From contig NZ_FNHL01000001.1 in NCBI RefSeq assembly GCF_900103715.1, forward strand, positions 310,001-374,000: 64,000 bases of DNA, written 5' to 3'. Position numbers and translations under genes: made by a program. The DNA is from Halogranum gelatinilyticum. Its GTDB lineage: Archaea > Halobacteriota > Halobacteria > Halobacteriales > Haloferacaceae. Shown in pieces: positions 50,252 to 58,620 of the stretch (within the stretch, counting starts at the first letter, position 1; every line of letters starts with the position of its first letter). The notes under the pieces were generated by a model. The model searched no databases. It was not told the DNA's origin and saw only the letters and a program-made list of their open reading frames with translations.

Positions 50252-50385
50252 GAGGAGTCGTAGGACGGCGGGCTACTGAAAGCTGCCGTCGTCGTCGCGT
50301 TCGACGGAGGCGGCCACGCCGTCCGGACCTCTCACTCGGCCGAACGGTCGGAACCGTTAACCCCGACCCTCGTGAGTCGTCGCGT

Positions 50386-51330
50386 ATGGCAGGCAGCAAA
50401 TCGGTCGTCATCGCCGCCCTCTTCGCCAACGGGGCGATTGCGATTCTCAAGTTCTTCGCCTTCCTCCTGACCGGCAGTCCCTCGATGCTCTCGGAGGTCT
50501 ACCACTCCATCTCCGATACGGGCAATCAGGTGTTCCTCCTCGTGGGTATCCGCTACAGCGGGAAGGAGCCGGACCAGGAGCATCCCTTCGGCTACGGCAA
50601 GGCACAGTTCTTCTACAGCTTCCTCGTCTCCGTGTTGCTCTTCGGTATCGCGGGCTGGGAGTCGGTCAAACACGGCTACGACGCGATCATGCATCCCCAC
50701 AGCGCGAGCCTCGACCCGGTGACCATCCTCGGCATCGGGCCGTTCCCGCCGTGGTACGTCTCGGTCGTCGTCCTCCTCGGTGCCATCGCGTTCGAGACCT
50801 ACGCGTTCGTCAAGGCCAACGACGAACTCCAGCGGCAGATCACGGAGTACGGCTGGTCGGGCATCCCCGAGGCGTTCCGCAAGACCAGCGACGTGACGAC
50901 GCTCACGGCGTTCACCGAGGACACCATCGCGCTCGCGGGGGCCGCCATCGCCCTCGTCGGCATCCTGCTCACGCAGTTCACGGGCAACCCGCTCTTCGAC
51001 GCCGTCTCCGCGCTCCTCATCGGTCTCATGCTCATGGGATTCGCCGTCGCGCTGGCGTGGGAGAACAAGCGACTCCTGCTTGGCGAGAGTCTCGACTCCA
51101 GCGTCGAAGAACGGCTCCGCGCAGTAATCAACGACCACCAGGGCGTCACGCACATCGACAGCTTCCGGACGATGTTCGTCGGCCCGGCGAAGGTACTGGT
51201 GGCGGCAGAAGTGAGTTTCAACGACGACCTGGTGACGGGTGCTATCGACGAGGACATCGAACAGATCGAGGGGAAGTTGAAGAACGCGGACAGTCGGGTG
51301 AAGATGATCTACATCGAACCCGAGGTGTGA
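50386..51330 (+). CDS. Cation diffusion facilitator (SLC30A9-like)
   Basis: A 314-residue metal-ion/proton antiporter with six hydrophobic helices. EVYHSISDTGNQVFLLVG in helix 2 keeps HxxxD. Helix 5 reads TAFTEDTIALAGAAIAL, with ED instead of the HxxxD of zinc-selective members; this is what the SLC30A9/ZnT9 branch shows. The cytoplasmic C-terminal domain (RAVINDHQGVTHIDSFRTMFVGPAKVLVAAEVSFNDDL) is ferredoxin-like. Likely exports Zn2+, Co2+ or a related cation. ATG 50386 (MAGSKSVVIAALFANG). Confidence 0.95.
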   Translation: MAGSKSVVIAALFANGAIAILKFFAFLLTGSPSMLSEVYHSISDTGNQVFLLVGIRYSGKEPDQEHPFGYGKAQFFYSFLVSVLLFGIAGWESVKHGYDAIMHPHSASLDPVTILGIGPFPPWYVSVVVLLGAIAFETYAFVKANDELQRQITEYGWSGIPEAFRKTSDVTTLTAFTEDTIALAGAAIALVGILLTQFTGNPLFDAVSALLIGLMLMGFAVALAWENKRLLLGESLDSSVEERLRAVINDHQGVTHIDSFRTMFVGPAKVLVAAEVSFNDDLVTGAIDEDIEQIEGKLKNADSRVKMIYIEPEV

Positions 51331-51391
51331 GTCGGAAGCCGTCGACGACACGCAGCAAGCTTTCTTGTCTGTTGACACACACGTGTGTCCT

Positions 51392-51559
51392 GTGTCCGAC
51401 CGATTCGCGCTCAAAACCACGCTCGCCGGTGTGCAGGCGACCCTCCTCGGCGTACTCTTCGTGACGTTCTTCGAGAGTGTGTTCCCGCTCCCGTTGGTCG
51501 GTTTCGTACTCGGAATCTTCGGAACAGGACTGTTCGTGCTCGGTATCCGAGCGGGATGA
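51392..51559 (+). CDS. Small two-helix membrane protein (55 aa)
   Basis: A 55-residue frame, GTG 51392, opening MSDRFALKTTLAGVQ with two hydrophobic segments (about 9-28 and 33-52) and a Pro-containing turn FPLPLVG. It lies about 60 bases downstream of the CDF transporter and could be co-transcribed. Codon usage and hydrophobic pattern favour a real gene but there is no motif. Start could also be the in-frame ATG/GTG nearer 51365. Confidence 0.6.
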   Translation: MSDRFALKTTLAGVQATLLGVLFVTFFESVFPLPLVGFVLGIFGTGLFVLGIRAG

Positions 51560-51770
51560 CGCGAGCGAGAGTGTGCTTCGACTCGCTGTCGACGAAGCGG
51601 TTCGGCCCGACGACCACGTGCCATACCTGCTGGTCAGTTCACGGGCACTGAGTGCGTGACGGTGCGCCTGGAGGGGGAACGTCGAGCGCACGAGGATTTC
51701 ACCGAATAGTCCGCGTCGAAGAGTCGTAAAAACCGTCGTCAGCGGTAGATGGCCTCTGTTTCGTCCCGGC
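51560..51770. other. Intergenic stretch (211 bp), nothing recognised
   Basis: Convergent 3' ends of the small membrane gene and rfcS flank it. No frame with haloarchaeal bias, no obvious tRNA or repeats. A short AT tract (TCGTAAAAACCG, about 51722-51733) is the only deviation. Confidence 0.5.
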
Positions 51771-52742
51771 CTATTCGTCCAGCGCGAGCGACGCGAGCAG
51801 TGCCTCTAACTGCACCTGCTCGTTCGCCCCTTCAGTGATGCGGTAGTCGGCCTCGCCGATGCGTTCCATCAGCCGGACCGTCTCGCGCTGGCTGAGCCCG
51901 AAGTCCCACGCGCCGCGGTGCAGTTGGTCGATGATGTCGCCGCCGGCCATCCCCGTCTCGGTGAGGAGCGTATCGAGTGTCGAGCGCGCGCGGGCGAAGT
52001 CGCCATCGATTGCGGCGGTCACCATCGACTCGATCTCCTCGGGGCGGGCGGTACTCGTAATCATGTAGACGGCTTCCTCGTCGACGACGTCGCCCGTCGT
52101 CGCCGCCGCCTGCAGGGAGTTGATGGCGCGGCGCATGTCGCCGTCGGCGGCGTAGACCAGCGCGTCCAGCCCCTCGTCGGTCATCTCGATGCCTTCGCGG
52201 TTCGCGATCTTCCGAATCTGGCCCGCGACGGCGTCGTCCGAGAGCGGCGAGAACCGGAAGACCGCACACCGCGACTGGATGGGGTCGATGATCTTCGAGG
52301 AGTAGTTACACGAGAGGATAAAGCGGGTGTTGTCCGAGAACTGCTCCATCGTCCGGCGGAGCGCGGACTGGGCGTCCGAGGTCAGCGAGTCGGCCTCGTC
52401 GAGGAAGATGATACGGTAATCGTGGCCGCCGAAGGAGGCGCGGGCGAAGTTCTTGATGCGGTCGCGGACGACGTCGATACCGCGTTCGTCGGAGGCGTTG
52501 AGTTCGAGGAAGTTGCCGCGCCAGTCGTCGCCGTAGACCTCGCGGGCGATGGCGGTCGCGCAGGTCGTCTTGCCGATGCCCGCGGGACCGGCAAAGAGGA
52601 GATGCGGCAGGTCGTGCTGGGCGATGTAGCTCTCCAGGCGGTCGACGATGTCCTCCTGTCCGTACACGTCGTCGAGCGTCTGCGGTCGGTACTTCTCGAT
52701 CCAGATCTCGCGGCCCGGCGACGAACTCTCGGCCTCGCTCAT
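51771..52742 (-). CDS. rfcS: Replication factor C small subunit (clamp loader)
   Basis: A 323-residue AAA+ protein. [20 protein letters not shown], Walker [36 protein letters not shown], Walker [23 protein letters not shown] and the SRC motif ([10 protein letters not shown]) are all intact, with the C-terminal collar domain to residue 323. It loads PCNA with RfcL. No intein, though rfcS inteins occur in related species. ATG 52742 ([20 protein letters not shown]). It is near samp2, on the other strand. Confidence 0.97.
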   Translation of the reverse strand: MSEAESSSPGREIWIEKYRPQTLDDVYGQEDIVDRLESYIAQHDLPHLLFAGPAGIGKTTCATAIAREVYGDDWRGNFLELNASDERGIDVVRDRIKNFARASFGGHDYRIIFLDEADSLTSDAQSALRRTMEQFSDNTRFILSCNYSSKIIDPIQSRCAVFRFSPLSDDAVAGQIRKIANREGIEMTDEGLDALVYAADGDMRRAINSLQAAATTGDVVDEEAVYMITSTARPEEIESMVTAAIDGDFARARSTLDTLLTETGMAGGDIIDQLHRGAWDFGLSQRETVRLMERIGEADYRITEGANEQVQLEALLASLALDE

Positions 52743-52829
52743 ACCCGTTGTAGGTGCGGGTCGCCTGATAAACTCCCCGAGAGTAGTCGCCCGACTTATC
52801 TCACCCCCGGCCGACGACTCGGACGAACC

Positions 52830-53825
52830 ATGCGCCGTCCCCGCCCCACGACGCTCGTCGCTGCCCTCCTCGTCGCGCTCGTCGTCGGTGCGGGCGCGCT
52901 CGCCGTCGCGACACCCCCCACCGTCGTCGGAGGCGGAGGCGAGACCGTCCGAGGCGGCCAGGTCGCGAGCGGCGAGACCGTGGTCGTCGCCGGGACCGTC
53001 GAGGGTGACCTCCGAGCCTACGGCGTGACCGTCGTCGTCAGGGGCGAGGTCACGGGCGACGTGCAGGCGTTCGGCGGCACCGTCCGCCTCGCGGGCGACG
53101 TCGGCGGCAGCACCGTCGCCTACGGCGGCCGGGTCGTCGTCGCCGAGAACGCCACGCTCTCGGGACCGCTCAACGCCGGCGGCGGGAGCGTCCGGCTCGC
53201 TGGCACCGTCGCCGACGACGTGCAGGTCCTCGGCGACCGTGTCGTCCTCGCCGAGGGAGGCCGGGTCTCCGGGGACCTCGTCTACGACGCCCGCCTCGCC
53301 GACGAAGGGGGAACCGTCGTCGGCACGCTCGACCCGACCAGTCGGTTCCTCGGTCCCCTCGGGACGCTCCTGCGACTGACTCGGTTCGCCCCAGTGCTGG
53401 TCCCCGGTCTCGCCGCGCTCGTCGGTCTCGCCGGAATGCAGTGGCTCGGGATGTCCGTCGCGAGCGTGACTCGTCGACACCACGGGCGGCTGCTCGACAG
53501 CCTCCTGACCGGTCTCGTCGCGGTCCTGACGCTCGTCGTCGTCGCCGTCCTCCTCGCCGCCTCGCTCGTCGGACTGCCCGTCGCGGCCGTCGTCCTGACG
53601 CTCGGTGTCACCCTCGCGCTCGCCGGTCTCGCGGCCGGACAGGTCGCACTCGGCTCCCGGCTTCTCGCTGTCGTCGACCGCGACGGTGGACAGGTAGCCC
53701 CGCTCGTCGGTGCCGCCGCGGTCACCCTCGCGTGGCAGGTTCCGGTCGTCGGCGTGGCCGTCCCGACTATCGCGCTCCTGACCGGACTCGGCGCGCTCGT
53801 CGCCGAGACGCGCGGCCAGCGGTGA
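52830..53825 (+). CDS. Bactofilin-like beta-solenoid protein with membrane domain
   Basis: A 331-residue protein. Residues 1-30 form a signal-like hydrophobic segment ([16 protein letters not shown]). Residues about 40-160 are short repeats ([83 protein letters not shown]), the bactofilin-type beta-solenoid pattern. Four hydrophobic helices follow (about 185-205, 222-250, 255-280, 300-325). The longer frame upstream is antisense to rfcS. Probably a membrane-anchored polymer or surface protein; no known partner. Confidence 0.85.
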   Translation: MRRPRPTTLVAALLVALVVGAGALAVATPPTVVGGGGETVRGGQVASGETVVVAGTVEGDLRAYGVTVVVRGEVTGDVQAFGGTVRLAGDVGGSTVAYGGRVVVAENATLSGPLNAGGGSVRLAGTVADDVQVLGDRVVLAEGGRVSGDLVYDARLADEGGTVVGTLDPTSRFLGPLGTLLRLTRFAPVLVPGLAALVGLAGMQWLGMSVASVTRRHHGRLLDSLLTGLVAVLTLVVVAVLLAASLVGLPVAAVVLTLGVTLALAGLAAGQVALGSRLLAVVDRDGGQVAPLVGAAAVTLAWQVPVVGVAVPTIALLTGLGALVAETRGQR

Positions 53826-53885
53826 ACCGGGGGCGAGCGAGCCACAGACGGCAACGCTGAAACGGCCGCACGACCGAGCGGACGT

Positions 53886-54116
53886 ATGAACGTCACCGTC
53901 GAAGTCGTCGGTGAGGAGACCCACGAGGTTTCTGTCCCCCCTGACGGCACCTACGCCGACCTCCTCTCGGCCCTCGACCTCTCGCCGCACGAGGTGTCGG
54001 TCCTCGTCGACGGCCGTCCCGTCCCCGAGGACCAGCCCGTGGAGACGGACCACGTGAAGGTGCTCCGACTCATCAAGGGCGGCGCGCCGTGCCCGCACGA
54101 GGACACTGTCGAGTGA
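53886..54116 (+). CDS. samp2: Ubiquitin-like modifier SAMP2, extended past diglycine
   Basis: A 76-residue beta-grasp protein. [36 protein letters not shown] and [10 protein letters not shown] match SAMP2, which in H. volcanii ends at GG after 66 residues (my recollection). The GG is here at residues 65-66, and [10 protein letters not shown] follows before TGA. SAMP2 is conjugated to lysines and needed for tRNA thiolation; both require a free C-terminal glycine carboxyl, so a protease would have to trim this form. TGA overlaps the ATG of the acetyltransferase gene (TGATG). Confidence 0.88.
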   Translation: MNVTVEVVGEETHEVSVPPDGTYADLLSALDLSPHEVSVLVDGRPVPEDQPVETDHVKVLRLIKGGAPCPHEDTVE

Positions 54117-54496
54117 TGGCCGAGGGTAGAGAGACCGTCCGCATCAGGGCTGCGACGGCCGACGACCTCGTCGCCGTCATGCGACTGTTCGACGCCGCGG
54201 TCCTCGAAGCCGACGCAGGCGAGGTCGGGGACCGAATCAGTGACGGGAGCGTCCTCGTCGCCGACGCCGACGGCCGCGTCGTCGGCGCGCTCGCGCTCGA
54301 CGGGAGCCACGTCGACGCCGTCGCCGTCCAGAAAGAGCGTCGTGGCCGCGGTATCGGGAGGCGGCTGGTCGAGGCAGCGGCCGACGCCGTCGACGGCGCG
54401 CTCACCGCTGACTTCGACGACAGCGTGCGGCCCTTCTACGACGCGCTCGGTTTCGAGGTCGAACGGCGGGACGGTCGGCTGTGGGGTCGGCTGTAG
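54116..54496 (+). CDS. GNAT-family acetyltransferase
   Basis: A 126-residue enzyme. [19 protein letters not shown] (N-terminal), [22 protein letters not shown] (acetyl-CoA motif A, R/QxxGxG/A) and [15 protein letters not shown] (motif B) are clear. ATG 54116 is within TGATG overlapping samp2, implying translational coupling. A link between acetylation and SAMP2 is suggested by this overlap but not known. Substrate unknown. Confidence 0.9.
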   Translation: MAEGRETVRIRAATADDLVAVMRLFDAAVLEADAGEVGDRISDGSVLVADADGRVVGALALDGSHVDAVAVQKERRGRGIGRRLVEAAADAVDGALTADFDDSVRPFYDALGFEVERRDGRLWGRL

Positions 54497-54540
54497 GTGG
54501 CGGAAACAGAGCTATAGGTCTCGGTCGAGGAGTGGCCAGT

Positions 54541-54747
54541 ATGAACGAGAAGTACGGCCTCGGTGTGCTCGGCTGGCTGCTCGTCGCAACCATCCTCGTC
54601 GTGGTCGTCGTCGACGACGCCTACACCTGGCTCCAGCAGGGAACCGTTCCCGGTCTCGAGTTCTTCGCGCTCGGCGTGGCCGCCGTCATCGTCGTCGCGC
54701 TCGGCGTGCGGAGTATGCAGGCTCACCGCCCGCCGCCGGGTCAGTGA
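54541..54747 (+). CDS. Small two-helix membrane protein (68 aa)
   Basis: A 68-residue protein, ATG 54541 (MNEKYGLGVLGWLLV). Helices are at about 6-25 and 36-55, with a tail MQAHRPPPGQ. DDAYTWLQQGTVPG joins the helices. No family recognised. It ends 4 bases from the convergent phosphohexomutase stop. Confidence 0.7.
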   Translation: MNEKYGLGVLGWLLVATILVVVVVDDAYTWLQQGTVPGLEFFALGVAAVIVVALGVRSMQAHRPPPGQ

Positions 54748-54751
54748 GTGC

Positions 54752-56125
54752 TCAGAGCAGCGCGCTGACCAGCTCGCGGCCGTCGGCGAGCAGTGCTTCC
54801 ACGCGCTCCTCGCTCCCGGCTTCGGCGTAGATACGCATCGCCGGCTCCGTCCCGCTCGGGCGGACGAGGAGCCACGAGCCGTCGTCGAGCAGGAGCTTGA
54901 AGCCGTCGAGCGTGACGACCTTCGCCACCTCGCGCCCGGCGACCGACTCCGGAATCTCGCTTTCGAGGTCCGAGAGGACGCGCTCTTTCTCGTCGTCGGG
55001 GCACTCCAGGCTGACCTTGTCGGCGACGATGTCGCCGTGTTCCTCCAGCAGGCGGTCGACGCGGCTGTCGATGGACTCCTCGCTGGCTGCCGCGCCGGCG
55101 ACGAGCGACATCAGGACGCCGTCCTTCTCGCGGATGTGGCCGCGGACCGAGAAGCCGCCGGACTCCTCGCCGCCCATCAGCACGTCGTGTTCGCCCATCG
55201 CCTGCGCGACCCACTTGAAGCCGACGGGGGTCTCGTAGACCTCCTCGCCGTGCGCCTCGGCGATGCGGTCGATGAGGAACGTCGTCGAGACCGTGCGGAC
55301 TGCTGGCCCGGAATCCGATTCGAGGAGATAGTCGTAGACTGCGGCGAAGAAGAGGTTCTCGTCGAGGAAGCCGCGCTCGGGCGTCGCCAGCGCGAGGCGG
55401 TCGGCGTCGCCGTCGTTGGCGACCCCGAAGTCCGCGTCGTGTTCGCGGACGGCCTCGACCAGCCCTTCGAGGTTCTCCGCGCTCGGTTCCGGCGAGTTTC
55501 CGCCGAACGTCGGGTCCTCGTCGGTGCGGAGCGTGATGACTTCCGCACCGGCGGATTCGAGGAGTTCGTCGGTCACGCCGCGGCCGCTGCCGTGCATCGC
55601 GTCGTAGACGACGGTGAGCCCCGAGAGGTCCGCGTCGGCGAGGTCCCGAGCGTGCTCGGCGTGGTCGGCGACGAGGTCGACGCGGTCGATAGAGCCGTGT
55701 TCGTCTTCGGGCAGGAAGTCGGGTTCGCGGAGGTTCGCCTCGATCTGTTCGGTCACCTCGGGCAGTGCGGGCGCGCCGTCCTCGGGGATGAACTTCACGC
55801 CGTTGTACTCGGGCGGGTTGTGCGAGGCCGTGACCATCAGTGCGCCGGCGCACTCACGGGAGACGATGGCCCACGCCGTCACGGGCGTCGGCGAGTCGCG
55901 CTCGGGGAGAATCACGTCGAAGCCGTTTCCGGAAAGCACCTCGGCGAGACTCTCGGCGAAGCCGGGCGAGGTCTCGCGGGCGTCGTAGCCGACGACGACC
56001 GGCTCGTCGTGGCCCTCGTCGCGGAGATAGTCGGCGACCGCCTGTCCGACGATGCGGACACGGTCGTCGGTGAAGGTGTCCAGTGTGGCACGCCAGCCGT
56101 CGGTACCGAAAGAGATCTCGTCCAT
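54752..56125 (-). CDS. Phosphohexomutase (GlmM/ManB/Pgm superfamily)
   Basis: A 457-residue alpha-D-phosphohexomutase. FGTDGWRA, VVVGYDARETSPGFA, ALMVTASHNPPEYNGVKF (active-site Ser), GVANDGDADRLAL (metal loop), GGEESGGFSV (sugar binding) and LLVRPSGTEPAMRIYAE (phosphate binding) are all present in order. Haloarchaea have several paralogues; the substrate (glucose, mannose or glucosamine phosphate) cannot be fixed from these motifs. ATG 56125 is used. It runs convergently towards the small membrane gene at its 3' end. Confidence 0.95.
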   Translation of the reverse strand: MDEISFGTDGWRATLDTFTDDRVRIVGQAVADYLRDEGHDEPVVVGYDARETSPGFAESLAEVLSGNGFDVILPERDSPTPVTAWAIVSRECAGALMVTASHNPPEYNGVKFIPEDGAPALPEVTEQIEANLREPDFLPEDEHGSIDRVDLVADHAEHARDLADADLSGLTVVYDAMHGSGRGVTDELLESAGAEVITLRTDEDPTFGGNSPEPSAENLEGLVEAVREHDADFGVANDGDADRLALATPERGFLDENLFFAAVYDYLLESDSGPAVRTVSTTFLIDRIAEAHGEEVYETPVGFKWVAQAMGEHDVLMGGEESGGFSVRGHIREKDGVLMSLVAGAAASEESIDSRVDRLLEEHGDIVADKVSLECPDDEKERVLSDLESEIPESVAGREVAKVVTLDGFKLLLDDGSWLLVRPSGTEPAMRIYAEAGSEERVEALLADGRELVSALL

Positions 56126-56258
56126 ACGAGTCACTCCCGCCGCCCGGCCAAAAAACCATCTCCCGGCGTAAGCCTCCCCGACGGGCTTCGTGCCAGCTGA
56201 CTGTTGATTTCTACGGAGAGGCGACGAGTTTTAACCCGGTCGTCACGGATAAACGCCA

Positions 56259-56816
56259 ATGACGACAGTCGTCGCCGTCTGTGGCAGCCGTCGGGCAGGC
56301 AGCTACACGAAGATCGCACTCGAACACGCACTCGCCGCCGCCGAGCAGGCCGGTGCCGAGGTCGACCTCCTCGACCTCGGTGCCGTCGACCTCCCGCTCT
56401 ACCACCCCGACGAGGACGTCCAGGGCGACTCCGCCGCGCTCGTCCGCCGAGTCCGGGAAGCCGACGGCGTGATTCTCGGCTCACCCGTCTACCACGGGAC
56501 GCTCTCCTCGACGCTGAAGAACTTCCACGACTACTGTTCGGGCGACGACTACGAGGATACCGTCGTCGGCCTGCTCGTGACCGCCGGTGGCGCGTCCCAT
56601 GGGGCGACGCTCGAACATATGCGCTCGACCGTCCGCAACGTCCACGGCTGGACGATTCCCCAGCAGGTGGGTATCCCTCACGCCTCCCGTCAGTTCGAGG
56701 ACGGTGAATTCGTCGACGAGGGCCTCCGCAAACGAACCGAAGAACTCGGACTACTGGTCGCCAAACACGCCGCCGCAGTCAGTCAGGGGAAATCGCCTCT
56801 CGCTGTCGACGACTGA
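56259..56816 (+). CDS. NADPH-dependent FMN reductase-like flavoprotein
   Basis: A 185-residue flavodoxin-fold protein. TTVVAVCGSRRAGSYTKIAL (FMN phosphate loop), VILGSPVYHGTLSSTLKNFHDY, VVGLLVTAGGASHGATLEHMRSTVRNVHGW and GIPHASRQFED are typical of the FMN_red/WrbA-ArsH-like group. It reduces flavin, quinone or chromate-like acceptors with NAD(P)H. ATG 56259; its TTTTAA (about 56231) may be the TATA box. The last nine codons are echoed twice downstream in tandem. Confidence 0.93.
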   Translation: MTTVVAVCGSRRAGSYTKIALEHALAAAEQAGAEVDLLDLGAVDLPLYHPDEDVQGDSAALVRRVREADGVILGSPVYHGTLSSTLKNFHDYCSGDDYEDTVVGLLVTAGGASHGATLEHMRSTVRNVHGWTIPQQVGIPHASRQFEDGEFVDEGLRKRTEELGLLVAKHAAAVSQGKSPLAVDD

Positions 56817-56821
56817 GGATT

Positions 56822-56875
56822 ACTCGTCGTTGCCGACGACCGAACGCCACTCGTCGCTGCCGACGACTGAAGACC
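56822..56875 (+). repeat. 27-bp tandem copies of the FMN reductase 3' end
   Basis: Units 56822-56848 and 56849-56875 (period exactly 27). In the gene's frame they read LLVVADDR and TPLVAADD-stop, resembling the real C terminus SPLAVDD-stop. The second unit keeps an in-frame TGA. The gene's own 3' end (56795-56821) is the first, more diverged unit. Confidence 0.85.
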
Positions 56876-56891
56876 ACCCGTCGCAGACGCG

Positions 56892-57149
56892 TCAGCGGTC
56901 GGCGACGGCCGACGACGCAACCAGCTGCTCTTTCTCCCGGCGCGTCAGCTGTTTGATCTCGTACTCGCGGCTCATCGCCCCCGACTTCGAGTCGAACGAC
57001 TCGGTGTGGACCAGTTCGACCGGCGTCCGCCCGCGGGTGTACTTCGCGCCCGTCCCGTCGTTGTGCTCGTCGACGCGTCGCTCGACGTCCGTAGTGTAGC
57101 CGGTGTAGTAGGTGCCGTCGTGACACTCGACGATGTAGACGTAGTGCAC
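56892..57149 (-). CDS. GIY-YIG nuclease-domain protein (UPF0213-like)
   Basis: An 85-residue single-domain protein. [46 protein letters not shown] contains the GIY-like YVY, YTGYT and catalytic Arg/Glu positions (ERR, and [18 protein letters not shown]). Stand-alone GIY-YIG proteins of this size occur widely with unclear roles, possibly in DNA repair. GTG 57149 (MHYVYIVEC) is the family start; an in-frame ATG at 57182 is upstream. Confidence 0.93.
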   Translation of the reverse strand: MHYVYIVECHDGTYYTGYTTDVERRVDEHNDGTGAKYTRGRTPVELVHTESFDSKSGAMSREYEIKQLTRREKEQLVASSAVADR

Positions 57150-57266
57150 GGCCGGACAACGGGTCCGGGGCCGATAAGGCACCCGGAACCCCCGGCCGTG
57201 ACTGCGGTGGATCAGGTATTGGCTTCGCGTGGTGGTTGTGTCCGTTGCGTTACCTGGCTCAGTTGA

Positions 57267-57413
57267 TTATGCGCGTGCACGCTGTCGTGCGACTTCCGCG
57301 ATACCCGCGTTTGCCGAGCAGTTCGGGCAGGCGAAGACCTGGCCCGTCTCGTCGGCGAACACGCGTGCGAAGCGTTCCGACACGTGCGACCCGCAGTGGT
57401 CGCAACTTGGCAT
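57267..57413 (-). CDS. Small zinc-ribbon protein (DUF7563-like), 48 aa
   Basis: A 48-residue protein, ATG 57413 (MPSCDHCGSHVSERF), with Cys pairs CDHC (4-7) and CPNC (33-36), ending AEVARQRARA. I recall closely similar haloarchaeal proteins as DUF7563. A helical basic tail follows the zinc site, consistent with nucleic-acid contact. The upstream Z-DNA-like tract (57478-57501) and an AAATAGG element lie in its promoter region. Confidence 0.82.
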   Translation of the reverse strand: MPSCDHCGSHVSERFARVFADETGQVFACPNCSANAGIAEVARQRARA

Positions 57414-57477
57414 AGTTGTCCGGCATCCACCGTTGCCGGTGTCCGTCCCTATGAGTCGCATACCCAAATAGGTTCCC

Positions 57478-57501
57478 CGTGTGTGCGCGCGTGTGCGCGC
57501 G
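57478..57501. other. 24-bp alternating purine-pyrimidine tract
   Basis: From the C at 57478 the bases alternate pyrimidine-purine without a break (CG and TG steps only) to 57501. Such tracts adopt Z-DNA under negative supercoiling and elevated salt. It lies between the small zinc protein and larB, about 65-90 bases upstream of the zinc protein start. Confidence 0.8.
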
Positions 57502-57606
57502 GAACCGGCAACGTGTGCCGGATTACCACGTCAGCAGTTGACGAGTGCCGACCTCACCGTTCGGACGTCGGCAGGCGATGCCCGTTTCTCCCCCGACCGG
57601 CGACGC

Positions 57607-58368
57607 TCAGGCGTCGCGCGCGCCGTCGACGGCGCGTGCGACCAGTCCGGCCTGTGCTCCGGCGACGAAGCCCGCGCCGATGTTGACGACCGAGATGATG
57701 GTACACGACTGGAGCATCCCGTCGAGTGCCGCCCGCCCTTCGCCGCCCGCGCCGTAGCCCGTTGGCACCGGCAGGCCGATGACTGGCGTGTCGACCAGCC
57801 CGGCGACGACCGTCGGCAGCGCGCCCTCCCGCCCGGCGGCGACGATGAGCACGTCCGACTCGCGGAGCGTGTCGAGATGGTCGAGCACGCGGCCGAGATG
57901 GGCGACCCCGACGTCTTCGACGAACTCCACGGTCGCGCCCATCTCGCGGGCGATGACTGCGGCCTCGCCAGCGACCGCAGCGTCGGATGTCCCGCCGGTG
58001 ACGATGCCGACCGTCGCGGCCAGCGTCGGCCCCTCGTAGCCCTCCTCGTGGACGACGACCGTCTTCGCGCGGTGGTCGTGGTCGACCGAGACGTCCTCAC
58101 CGTCGAAGCGGTCGTGGAGGGCGGTCACGTCGTCCTCGTCGGTGCGGGTGACGATGGCTCTGCCCGTGGTCTCGACGGCCGTCGCCGCGAGGTCACTGAT
58201 CTCTGCCGGAGTCTTTCCCTCCCCGAGGATGGCCTCCGGAACTCCGCGTCGTTGCTCGCGAGCGGCGTCGAACCGGCCGTTGTCGGTCGTCGCGTAGCCA
58301 CGTAGCTGTACTTCGGCGTCCGCCGGTGAGAGGTCGCCAGCGGCGACGGCGTCCAGAATATCGCGCAT
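57607..58368 (-). CDS. larB: LarB-like carboxylase for nickel-pincer cofactor
   Basis: A 253-residue protein. RDILDAVAAGDLSPADAEVQL is the LarB N terminus; the C-terminal AIR-carboxylase-like domain contains VGIVTGGTSDAAVAGEAAVIAREMG, DVLIVAAGREGALPTVVAGLVDTPVIGLPVPTGYG and ISVVNIGAGFVAG. LarB carboxylates nicotinic-acid adenine dinucleotide in pincer-cofactor synthesis for lactate racemase. larC and larE are not in this window, so the pathway is incomplete here. ATG 58368 (MRDILDAVAAGD). Confidence 0.9.
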   Translation of the reverse strand: MRDILDAVAAGDLSPADAEVQLRGYATTDNGRFDAAREQRRGVPEAILGEGKTPAEISDLAATAVETTGRAIVTRTDEDDVTALHDRFDGEDVSVDHDHRAKTVVVHEEGYEGPTLAATVGIVTGGTSDAAVAGEAAVIAREMGATVEFVEDVGVAHLGRVLDHLDTLRESDVLIVAAGREGALPTVVAGLVDTPVIGLPVPTGYGAGGEGRAALDGMLQSCTIISVVNIGAGFVAGAQAGLVARAVDGARDA

Positions 58369-58588
58369 ACGCCGCTGTCGGCACTATACCTACTCGTAGC
58401 TGTCGTTTCGTCCGCTCGCCCGCTCGTCCGCCGGACGTGCCGGATGGTGAGAAACCGTGGCGTGACCCGCGGCCCGACGCCCCAGTAATCGTAAGGTTCG
58501 GAGCCTACATCCGGGTCGCGTATAAATCCGTTGACTGTCAAAGCCGGTATTGTGGCTCCACAGCGTCTGACGGGCTGTTTCAGGAAAT

Positions 58589-58600
58589 CTTATATATAAG
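58589..58600 (+). promoter_or_regulatory. Strong palindromic TATA box of DUF1931 gene
   Basis: CTTATATATAAG is a 12-base palindrome centred about 26 bases before the ATG at 58621, the classical distance to a leaderless start. It is by far the best TATA match in the window, fitting an abundantly expressed small protein. Confidence 0.88.
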
Positions 58601-58617
58601 GCCTCGGTAGACGAGGC
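58601..58617. promoter_or_regulatory. Inverted repeat between TATA box and DUF1931 start
   Basis: GCCTCG and CGAGGC with loop GTAGA begin on the base after the TATA palindrome and end 3 bases before the ATG. If the mRNA is leaderless the repeat is not transcribed, so it is more likely an operator for a dimeric protein than an RNA hairpin. Autoregulation by the histone-fold product is one possibility. Confidence 0.65.
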
Positions 58618-58620
58618 TGC

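Noticed and set aside
51918-52829. Upstream extension of the bactofilin-like frame
   Set aside because: Antisense to rfcS. The signal-like helix at MRRPRPTTL (52830) marks the real start.
57230-57480. Alternative plus-strand frame at the zinc protein locus
   Set aside because: The minus strand encodes a small protein with two conserved Cys pairs; the plus frame has no such features.
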